A model generated the notes under the pieces. It was given only the letters and a program-made list of their open reading frames with translations, did not search any database and was not told the DNA's origin. Position numbers and translations under genes: made by a program. This document shows, in pieces, positions 33,727 through 39,069 of a stretch of DNA of 39,069 nucleotides. This DNA is from Candidatus Bacteroides merdavium (GTDB lineage: Bacteria > Bacteroidota > Bacteroidia > Bacteroidales > Bacteroidaceae), in the NCBI GenBank assembly GCA_019116805.1, contig DXAV01000035.1, forward strand, positions 1 through 39,069. The letters are read 5' to 3'. Numbering within the stretch: the stretch's first letter is position 1; the number at the start of each line of letters is the position of its first letter.

Positions 33727-33734
33727 CAAAAGTA
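33727..33734 (-). promoter_or_regulatory. Candidate -7 box for mutS2
   Basis: On the minus strand TACTTTTG fits TAnnTTTG, 25 bp before the ATG. It lies inside the palindrome CGTAC-AAAA-GTACG (33723-33736). Confidence 0.5.
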
Positions 33735-33764
33735 CGATTAATTCACGAAAAAACAGACAGGATG

Positions 33765-33795
33765 TTTGCAGATTTAAAAATGATTTGTACCTTTG
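33765..33795 (+). promoter_or_regulatory. Promoter of tRNA-Ser
   Basis: TTTG (33765-33768), 19 bp, TACCTTTG (33788-33795): an exact consensus match, about 40 bp upstream of the mature tRNA. Confidence 0.8.
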
Positions 33796-33836
33796 CACCG
33801 CCTTTGAAAAACAAAGGTACTCCCCGATGGAGTTTT

Positions 33837-33921
33837 GGAGAGGTGGCAGAGTGGTCGATTGCGGCGGTCTTGAAAACCGTTGTGCTGAAAGGCACCCGGG
33901 GTTCGAATCCCTGTCTCTCCG
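33837..33921 (+). tRNA. tRNA-Ser(TGA)
   Basis: The 85-nt cloverleaf has acceptor arms GGAGAGG and CCTCTCC-type pairing at the ends and D-arm GCAGAGTGGTCGATTGC. The anticodon loop is CTTGAAA with anticodon TGA at 33871-33873, the variable arm is long (TGTGCTGAAAGGCAC, a class II tRNA), and the T-loop is GTTCGAATCC. CCA is not encoded. Its 3' end abuts an integrase gene region, so it is the probable attachment site of the element that follows. Confidence 0.97.
33900..33921. other. Probable left attachment site (attL) in the tRNA 3' end
   Basis: The T-arm and acceptor end of tRNA-Ser are the usual crossover target of tyrosine recombinases, and an integrase follows 270 bp away. The matching direct repeat (attR) would lie beyond the window, so the exact core cannot be defined here. 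Confidence 0.5.
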
Positions 33922-33957
33922 CTGAACATACTGGACAGAAATGGTCAGTAAACGGAC

Positions 33958-33992
33958 AAAAAGCTACAAATCAATGATTTGTGGCTTTTTTT
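33958..33992 (+). terminator. Terminator downstream of tRNA-Ser
   Basis: AAAGCTACAAATC pairs with GATTTGTGGCTTT around AAT (one G-T pair) and is followed by T residues. Confidence 0.85.
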
Positions 33993-34053
33993 ATTGCCAC
34001 GATGTCCGGCTTCCAAGACTTCAAAAGTACCGAAAAAGACAAAGTTTCGTTCC

Positions 34054-34098
34054 CAAATCGTTACCTATTCCCTGCCGGACAAAAACGGTAACGATTTG
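34054..34098. repeat. Perfect 12-bp inverted repeat containing CGTTACC/GGTAACG
   Basis: CAAATCGTTACC (34054-34065) is repeated inverted as GGTAACGATTTG (34087-34098), with 21 bp between. The same heptamer recurs after the integrase gene. It is a candidate binding site for the integrase arm domain or an excisionase. Confidence 0.8.
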
Positions 34099-34143
34099 TC
34101 TGCAAATGACCTGATAATGACTTGATTAGTCCATAGTCTGCGT

Positions 34144-34193
34144 AACTCAAAAACAAGGTGTAAAAAGTAATTTTGCAATTAAAAAGTTGAGTT
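34144..34193 (+). promoter_or_regulatory. Integrase promoter region with flanking inverted repeat
   Basis: TAATTTTG (34168-34175) is a -7 match. The heptamers AACTCAA (34144-34150) and TTGAGTT (34187-34193) form a perfect inverted pair around it, the second one touching the start codon. This may be an autoregulatory or RNA-structure element. Confidence 0.5.
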
Positions 34194-35423
34194 ATGAAAT
34201 CGACATTTAAGGTTCTCTTTTACCTAAAGAAAGGTTCGGAGAAGAAAAACGGTGAGGTTATGATTATGGCACGTATCACCATTGACGGAAAGTTGTGCCA
34301 GTTCAGTACAAAACAGAGTATCCAGCCGGAAAATTGGAATGTGGTAGCCGGAAAAGCGAAAGGCAGGGATGCCGGAAAGATAAACTCCCTGCTTGATGAC
34401 ATACGTGCATCGCTGAACACCATCTACCACGAAATGCAGCGGCGTGATAATTACGTTACCGCCGAGAAAGTGAAAAACGAGTTTTTGGGACACAGCGAGA
34501 ACCACGAAACCATCCTTACCCTGTTCCAAAAGCACAACGAGGACGTGAAACAGCTTGTAGGAATATCCAAGACGATAGCGACTTACCGCAAGTATGAGGT
34601 TACACGCCGCCACCTTGCGGAGTTCATACAGAGTAAATACAACCTTTCGGACATTTCTATCCGGGAAATAACTCCGATGTTCATTACCGATTTCGAGTTG
34701 TATTTGCGTACAGCCTGCAAGTGCGGTTACAATACGACCGCCAAGTTCATGCAGTTTTTCAAGCGCATCATTATCATTGCCCGAAACAACGGCATACTGG
34801 ACAAAGACCCGTTTGCCAGCTATAAAATCAGGCTGGAAAAAGTGGACAGGGGGTATCTGACGGAGGACGAGATAAAAATCATCCTAAAAAAGAAAATGGC
34901 TTCCGAGCGTTTGGAACACGTCAGGGACTTGTTCATCTTTTCCTGTTTCTGCGGGCTGGCTTACAGTGATGTCGCCAACCTGCGGCAAGAGAACATCCAA
35001 AAGTCATTTGACGGCAAGCTGTGGATAATGACGAAGCGACAAAAGACCAACACGGACGTGAATGTTCCCCTGCTGGATATTCCCAAGATGATATTGAAGA
35101 AATACAAAGGCAAGCTGCCGAACGGAAAGATACTCCCGGTAATCAGCAACCAAAAGCTGAATGCCTACCTGAAAGAGATTGCCGATATATGCGGAATTAA
35201 AAAGAACCTCACATTCCACCTTGCCCGGCATACGTTCGCCACGACCACCACGCTGGCAAAGGGTGTACCCATTGAAACCGTCAGCAAGATGCTGGGACAC
35301 ACGAACATTGAAACGACACAAATCTACGCCCGTATCACTAACAATAAGATTAGCAGCGATATGCAGGGACTTGACAAGAAGTTTGTCGGCATCGAAAAGA
35401 TTTACAAGGAAGCGGCTTTGTAA
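34194..35423 (+). CDS. Tyrosine recombinase (integrase) of the conjugative element
   Basis: This site-specific recombinase inserts and excises the element. The N-terminal arm-binding domain (about residues 1-95), SAM-like core-binding domain (about 100-200) and catalytic domain (210-409) are in the Bacteroidetes order. Catalytic residues seen are His342 and Arg345 in HLARH, His369 in LGHTN and nucleophile Tyr378 in QIYARI. The first conserved arginine, expected in a GLR motif, is replaced by Ala256 in CGLAYSDV. Loss of this residue is, to my knowledge, known in CTnDOT-type integrases, so the enzyme is probably active. It lies directly downstream of tRNA-Ser. Confidence 0.95.
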   Translation: MKSTFKVLFYLKKGSEKKNGEVMIMARITIDGKLCQFSTKQSIQPENWNVVAGKAKGRDAGKINSLLDDIRASLNTIYHEMQRRDNYVTAEKVKNEFLGHSENHETILTLFQKHNEDVKQLVGISKTIATYRKYEVTRRHLAEFIQSKYNLSDISIREITPMFITDFELYLRTACKCGYNTTAKFMQFFKRIIIIARNNGILDKDPFASYKIRLEKVDRGYLTEDEIKIILKKKMASERLEHVRDLFIFSCFCGLAYSDVANLRQENIQKSFDGKLWIMTKRQKTNTDVNVPLLDIPKMILKKYKGKLPNGKILPVISNQKLNAYLKEIADICGIKKNLTFHLARHTFATTTTLAKGVPIETVSKMLGHTNIETTQIYARITNNKISSDMQGLDKKFVGIEKIYKEAAL

Positions 35424-35437
35424 TCCTTGACAGTTTT

Positions 35438-35488
35438 CCGTTACCCATGACTGTTCAAGAAACAGATAGGTAACGGTTTTGGTAACGA
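35438..35488. repeat. CGTTACC/GGTAACG cluster downstream of the integrase gene
   Basis: CCGTTACC (35438-35445) is inverted as GGTAACGG (35469-35476), and a third copy GGTAACGA follows at 35481-35488. The heptamer is the same as in the pair upstream of the integrase. Confidence 0.75.
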
Positions 35489-35536
35489 AATTTCACTTAA
35501 CAGATTATATACTAATAAAGTATATTCTTTCATCTT

Positions 35537-35568
35537 GCGGACAGTCGGCGGACTATCCGCATTTTTTT
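35537..35568 (+). terminator. Terminator of the integrase gene
   Basis: GCGGA-C-AGTC-GGCG-GACT-A-TCCGC forms a nine-pair stem with one mismatch and is followed by a seven-T run. Confidence 0.88.
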
Positions 35569-36101
35569 ATATCCTTTTCCAAAGGCACATTCCCCGAAAC
35601 GCCAGCGGTGCATTGGCATCGCAGACTGTTTTTCGTGAAAAGAGCCTTTGGAAACCCGCACAAGAGTATCGAAAGGTGAACTCCCGATACACTTGTCTTT
35701 CCCGCCCGTACAGGCAATTCCCTAATGGACTGATGGAACAAGAACTTTTCCCCTGTTTCCCAGCCTGTAAATCTTCCTCATTAAGCAGTCCTCCTGCTGG
35801 GTAGTCGTTTTTATCATTTCAATAGGCAAAGGTAGTTACGTGTTCTTCACGGGTTTGCAAGGTCAAGCCTTTCAGGTTTGGCGAAAAAATCTTCCCTGCG
35901 ACATTTGTTGCGAGGTATTTTTTGCACAAAAACTTGCGAACCCTAAACACTGCCCTTTTAAGCCTATGTGAAACGAAAACGACCGACCCGACCGAAAGAC
36001 GCATAAAAAAAAAGTCGGATTTACGGGAAACAGAAAAAAGTTCAGTGAAACTCCAACTCCCTCACCTCTCGAATCCGCATAAAACTTAAAAATTACAGGA
36101 T
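35569..36101. other. Gene-free spacer in the conjugative element
   Basis: About 530 bp with no reading frame supported by a ribosome-binding site and recognisable protein sequence. Short open frames occur on both strands but look random. A small hairpin AGCAG-TCCTC-CTGCT lies near 35784. It may be the leader of ardA or an element-regulatory region; nothing more can be said. Confidence 0.5.
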
Positions 36102-36695
36102 ATGGAAGCAACGACATTATCAGAAGCAAGAGTTTATGTAGGCACTTACGGCAAGTACAACAACGGTTCACTGTTTGGGACATGGCTCAACCTGTCGGAC
36201 TATTTGGACAAGGAAGATTTTTACGAAGCCTGCCGGGAGCTTCACAAGGACGAGGAAGATGCCGAGTTTATGTTTCAGGACTGGGAGAACGTGCCGGAGG
36301 GGTTAATCGGCGAAAGCTGGATTTCCGAGAACTTCTTCACCCTGCGGGATGCGGTGGAGCAGTTGGGCGACACCGAGCAGGAAGCCTTTTTCGTGTGGTG
36401 CAACTACAAAAGCCGTGATTTGAGCGAGGAAGATGCCGACGACCTTGTACGGGATTTCTGGGACGAGTATCAAGGACAGTATGACGATGAAGAAGATTTC
36501 GCCTACCGGATTGTAGAGGAATGTTACGACCTGCCGGAGTTCGCAAAGTCTTATTTCGATTATGAAAAATTTGCCCGTGGTTCATGTGTGATTATTGGAT
36601 GGACGAGGGCTTTGTGTTCCGGGCAGCGTGAAAGGATTATCCGGGCAGGGTGCCAAAGCCCTGCCCGCCAAAAAGACAAAGTTTATAACCCATAA
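36102..36695 (+). pseudogene. ardA: Antirestriction protein ArdA, frameshifted near the C-terminus
   Basis: ArdA proteins mimic DNA and block type I restriction enzymes when a conjugative element enters a new host. Residues 1-159 are a normal acidic ArdA, with ARVYVGTYGKYNNGSLFGTWL near the start and YDLPEFAKSYFDYEKFAR at the end of the matching part. After Arg159 (36578) the frame carries an unrelated basic tail to 36695. The expected ArdA ending (FMCDYWMDEGFVFRAA) is intact in another frame at 36581-36631 with its own stop. A deletion of one base or four bases near 36578-36580 explains this. The protein may keep part of its acidic mimic surface, or the shift may be an assembly error. Confidence 0.88.
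36643..36666 (+). repeat. Hairpin after the original ardA stop
   Basis: GGGCAGGG and CCCTGCCC pair perfectly over 8 bp around TGCCAAAG. There is no T-run. It now lies inside the frameshifted tail, which supports the idea that this sequence was intergenic. Confidence 0.7.
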
Positions 36696-36708
36696 AATTT
36701 TTAAGGAT

Positions 36709-37191
36709 ATGAAAACGACAGAAGTAAGCAAAGACCTAATCGGCAGGCGGTGCGAGTGTATTTTTACGGGCATGATGGTAACGGGCGTTATCGAGGACAC
36801 GGAGGAAAACGAATATTCGGTAAACGTGAAAGTGCGTTTCGACCATCCGCACCAGTGGGGCGATGATTTCTACACGGAAGATTGGGCATGGGGGCGCAAA
36901 ATGGACGAGTTCGGCACGTTGCACCATTTGCGGCTGCTGGAGGACAAACCGGACTTTCAGACGATGGTAGTAGTTTTCGGAGAACCAATCAGCCAAATAG
37001 ACCGCAGCGTTTTTGAAGATGCGGACACGTGGGGTGTCTGCTCCCTGCAAGGCTGGGTAAACAGCTATGAAAGTGTCCGGTTTGTAGCCATAAACGACCA
37101 TACGGCAGTCATAACGGGCGAATATAACTTTGAACAGGTCAAGGTGTGGTTAGAGAAATATGTACCCGTAAAGAGCCTTAAAATCAGTTGA
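36709..37191 (+). CDS. Hypothetical conjugative-element protein (160 residues)
   Basis: I do not recognise a characterised domain. The protein starts MKTTEVSKDLIGRRCECIF and is acidic and aromatic-rich; it ends in a likely helix EQVKVWLEKYVPV. No signal peptide or membrane segment is seen. I chose ATG 36709 because it has AAGGAT 4 bp upstream; the frame is open further upstream only through the ardA hairpin region. The gene follows ardA and shares its codon style, and similar unknown proteins commonly accompany ardA in Bacteroides conjugative elements. A perfect CGGCGGC/GCCGCCG hairpin follows. Confidence 0.82.
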   Translation: MKTTEVSKDLIGRRCECIFTGMMVTGVIEDTEENEYSVNVKVRFDHPHQWGDDFYTEDWAWGRKMDEFGTLHHLRLLEDKPDFQTMVVVFGEPISQIDRSVFEDADTWGVCSLQGWVNSYESVRFVAINDHTAVITGEYNFEQVKVWLEKYVPVKSLKIS

Positions 37192-37198
37192 TGGAGAA

Positions 37199-37217
37199 CG
37201 GCGGCGAAATGCCGCCG
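37199..37217 (+). terminator. Hairpin after the hypothetical gene, possible terminator
   Basis: CGGCGGC and GCCGCCG pair perfectly around GAAAT. The following CTACTTTCTTT is only weakly T-rich, so termination is uncertain. It marks the boundary to the AT-rich cassette. Confidence 0.55.
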
Positions 37218-37262
37218 CTACTTTCTTTCATGAGTGCCGGAAAATAAAGTAGCAAAGAACCC

Positions 37263-38135
37263 CTAATCCTTAAAGTACGGGGATTTAATGAAATCAGCAA
37301 ATGTTTCAGGAATCAAAAAACGTTCTCTATTTTCAGGGTATTCATTTATCATAAAGAATGTATAATAGGCTTCTTTATAGTATTTATCTTTAGTCTTTTC
37401 GATTTCTTTAACAAATCTTTTTTCAAAATCTCTTTTTTGCGTTCTATTCATAAAAGTTTCTTTTCGTTCTTGAATCACTTGCTTAGCCCGTCTTTTTTTC
37501 CCTTCTAATGACAACTCTTTCTTAATATAGTTTTTATAAACCGTACAAAATGTTTCTTCTGAATTTATGAAACGATACGTTGAAGGCATATCAGGATTTG
37601 CAGTATGTAATCTTTCTAATGCCAAATGAATTTGAAAAGACGAAAAAAACTCTGCATAAAATTCATTATATCTTAGATACAAATCACTCTCATAAATTTC
37701 ATCAAAAGAACCAATAAAGCCATAAAATGGAGCAGGCAAATGTATATTTGCTATTTGCATCAAATACGCCCCATGACAAACTGCCAATGTCAGAAAAAGG
37801 TTATTACGGACTATAAAATTTATTTCTCTCAAAATGACATATAGCTCTTTCCAAGCCACCAATTCATTTGAATTTAAGACCAATCCTCTTAATTTAGAAT
37901 CTCCGTGCATTTCAAAATGCAAAACAGGACAACATCCTTGCTCTTGACATTCTTTTTTTATTCTATCAAATATAGCAAATAGTTCTGTTTTATTTTCCAC
38001 CGGAAAATAATTAGTTTGTAATTCGCTATATTTGTATTCTTGCCATTTTATTAAATCATCATACAATTCTTTTCCAGTCAATCTTTCTTGTAATGATTCA
38101 ATTATATATAATCGGTTAAACTTAAATGTGCTCAT
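37263..38135 (-). CDS. Putative caspase/CHAT-like cysteine protease of a two-gene cassette
   Basis: I know no named family for this 290-residue protein. A hydrophobic strand ending in a His-Gly motif, VLHFEMHGD (residues 71-79, His77), and a second strand ending in a Cys, LFLTLAVCHGAYL (113-125, Cys120), are spaced and shaped like the catalytic His and Cys of clan CD (caspase/CHAT) peptidases. The segment PAPFYGFIGSFDEI after the Cys fits the next strand. Residues 205-255 form a highly basic helix that may bind nucleic acid or a partner. The gene is very AT-rich, lies 20 bp downstream of its partner gene on the same strand, and sits in a conjugative element. Function in defence is inferred. 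Confidence 0.72.
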   Translation of the reverse strand: MSTFKFNRLYIIESLQERLTGKELYDDLIKWQEYKYSELQTNYFPVENKTELFAIFDRIKKECQEQGCCPVLHFEMHGDSKLRGLVLNSNELVAWKELYVILREINFIVRNNLFLTLAVCHGAYLMQIANIHLPAPFYGFIGSFDEIYESDLYLRYNEFYAEFFSSFQIHLALERLHTANPDMPSTYRFINSEETFCTVYKNYIKKELSLEGKKRRAKQVIQERKETFMNRTQKRDFEKRFVKEIEKTKDKYYKEAYYTFFMINEYPENRERFLIPETFADFIKSPYFKD

Positions 38136-38155
38136 ATTGTAATTAGCTGAATAAA

Positions 38156-38806
38156 CTACATAAAACTTTTCATAAAAAGTGTTGTCAAATTAATAACAAA
38201 ATCTATTTCTGAGTATTTGACCGCATCGTTATGTTTAACATAGTTGTTTTGATACTTTGCATAATAATCCAGCAATCGATTAAACATACTTATAAATTCC
38301 GGTGATAAACCTTTTTCTTTTTGAAATTTGCCTACCTCACTCAATTGGTTTTCTAAAGATTTCTGATTTTTGAGAATTTCTTTCAAAAAAGTCTCCAATG
38401 ACAATCTCATGTCATCCAACACATTACGCTGATAAATTCTTTGTTTATATTTATCAATAGCGTTATTATATATTTTTTGAGATGCCGGATAATTGGCTAA
38501 CCATTCTTGCATTTCTTTTATCTCAGGTTTTTGTGTTATTTGTGGTGTTCCGTTGAAGAAGTTTTCAAGAAAGCTAATTACTTCTTCCTGCATTTCCTCT
38601 ATACTGAATACTCTATTGGGATATACCGTTAGAGTTAATGATGGGTTATTTTTACTCTTACTATCCGTAATATTTACATTTTTAACTGATTGCAATTTTG
38701 ATAATTGCTCTTGAACTTCTTCTATAATAGAAATATTTTTTAAAAATACTTTTAGATATTTCTTATCAAAAGATTCTCTAATTTCAGTGTCAAAGTTTTT
38801 AGCCAT
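38156..38806 (-). CDS. Putative HEPN-like / abortive-infection-type partner protein
   Basis: This first gene of the AT-rich cassette encodes 216 residues. The N-terminal part (about 15-85) looks like a small alpha/beta domain with alternating strands (YLKVFLKN; PSLTLTVYPN) and helices. The C-terminal part (about 110-216) is all-helical and ends with LLDYYAKYQNNYVKHNDAVKYSEIDFVI. The polar NYVKHND turn (189-194) between helices recalls HEPN-type and abortive-infection helical proteins, where a conserved polar-x-His motif is catalytic or structural. No membrane segment or signal peptide is seen. Assignment is by pattern; it may be a sensor or adaptor for the protease-like partner, or an RNase. 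Confidence 0.6.
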   Translation of the reverse strand: MAKNFDTEIRESFDKKYLKVFLKNISIIEEVQEQLSKLQSVKNVNITDSKSKNNPSLTLTVYPNRVFSIEEMQEEVISFLENFFNGTPQITQKPEIKEMQEWLANYPASQKIYNNAIDKYKQRIYQRNVLDDMRLSLETFLKEILKNQKSLENQLSEVGKFQKEKGLSPEFISMFNRLLDYYAKYQNNYVKHNDAVKYSEIDFVINLTTLFMKSFM

Positions 38807-38831
38807 ATACTCTATATACTTTATTTTTTTG

Positions 38832-38862
38832 CAAAGTTATTCATAAATAAAACACCCAGCAA
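38832..38862 (-). promoter_or_regulatory. Promoter of the AT-rich cassette
   Basis: On the minus strand TTG (38862-38860), 20 bp, TAACTTTG (38839-38832). It lies right after the upstream terminator, so the cassette is transcribed on its own rather than by read-through from the transfer operon. Confidence 0.7.
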
Positions 38863-38879
38863 CATCTTGCCGGGTGTTT
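38850..38879 (-). terminator. Terminator of the transfer operon before the cassette
   Basis: AAACACCC and GGGTGTTT pair perfectly; on the minus strand the stem is followed by TATTTAT. It lies 25 bp after the traQ stop codon. Confidence 0.78.
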
Positions 38880-38903
38880 ATTAACATATTCATTCAAAAC
38901 AGT

Positions 38904-39069
38904 TTATTCGTTTTCGCTACTGTCATTGTTGAATGAGAACGAAACCTGCTGCATCTGTCCGAAGCTGTCGATGATATAGATGTCAATCGTCTGCTGGTCG
39001 GTCGATGCCGATGTGTAGTAGAGCCGGAACGTTTCTTTCTCCAGCGGGTACAGGTCATTGGGCAGGAAC
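38904..39069 (-). CDS. traQ: Conjugative transposon protein TraQ-like (DUF3872), C-terminal part
   Basis: The last 54 codons of a gene that continues beyond the window. The translated end contains FLPNDLYPLEKETFRLYYTS and, after a short gap, a QVSFSFNN segment before the stop. This resembles the C-terminal beta-sandwich of the TraQ family (DUF3872), found at the end of the transfer operon of CTnDOT-type elements. It identifies the island as a conjugative element with its transfer genes to the right on the minus strand. I rely on remembered family sequence; the match was not computed. Confidence 0.75.
   Translation of the reverse strand, partial: FLPNDLYPLEKETFRLYYTSASTDQQTIDIYIIDSFGQMQQVSFSFNNDSSENE

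Noticed and set aside
35569..36101. Short open frames between the integrase and ardA
   Set aside because: Several frames of 60-100 codons exist on both strands but none has a convincing start site or recognisable sequence.

Overview
The window looks like chromosomal DNA from a gut Bacteroides or close relative (order Bacteroidales). The clues are many promoters of the Bacteroidetes type (TTG, 19-20 bp gap, TAnnTTTG), a ribosomal protein S16 with a long Ala/Lys/Glu tail, a BtuB/BtuG cobalamin uptake locus, PepSY-like secreted proteins and a CTnDOT-type conjugative element. I cannot name the species.

Layout. 1-4.7 kb: a TolC / MacA / MacB-type tripartite export operon, in which MacB is split into separate ATPase and permease genes. 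4.8-6.6 kb: a LytS-type histidine kinase and LytTR response regulator, overlapping by 4 bp. 6.6-7.7 kb: a gene-free 1.1 kb stretch. It holds two predicted small RNAs on opposite strands, both starting with a GTTGTGAAAC-type hairpin, and between them an eight-copy array of a 22-bp repeat. 7.7-13.7 kb: a hexuronate degradation locus. The KDPG aldolase and KDG kinase genes are divergent from a LacI-family regulator, an altronate dehydratase and an NhaC-type antiporter; two copies of a probable operator lie in the divergent promoter region. 13.8-15.6 kb: rpsP and a TlpA-like lipoprotein. 15.9-18.6 kb: anaerobic ribonucleotide reductase nrdDG. 18.7-24.5 kb: a cobalamin riboswitch followed by btuB, btuG, btuF and btuC. 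No btuD ATPase is present, and a second palindromic repeat array of 22-23 bp units sits between btuB and btuG. 24.6-25.7 kb: a small DUF4250 gene and a Spy/CpxP-like periplasmic protein. 25.8-31.1 kb: TrpB2, an OmpR-type two-component system followed by a PepSY-like target gene, and serine deaminase. 31.2-33.7 kb: mutS2.

33.8-39.1 kb: tRNA-Ser(TGA), followed at once by a tyrosine recombinase. It marks the left edge of an integrative conjugative element whose transfer region begins at the right edge of the window (C-terminus of a TraQ-like protein, minus strand). Between integrase and traQ lie a frameshifted antirestriction gene ardA, a hypothetical gene, and a strikingly AT-rich two-gene cassette with its own promoter (37263-38806). 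That cassette encodes a protein with caspase/CHAT-like His and Cys motifs and a partner with a HEPN-like or abortive-infection-like helical C-terminus. It is my best candidate for an undescribed system, probably phage or element defence carried as cargo.

Assignments rest on reading motifs, gene order and sequence symmetry by eye; no database search was run.
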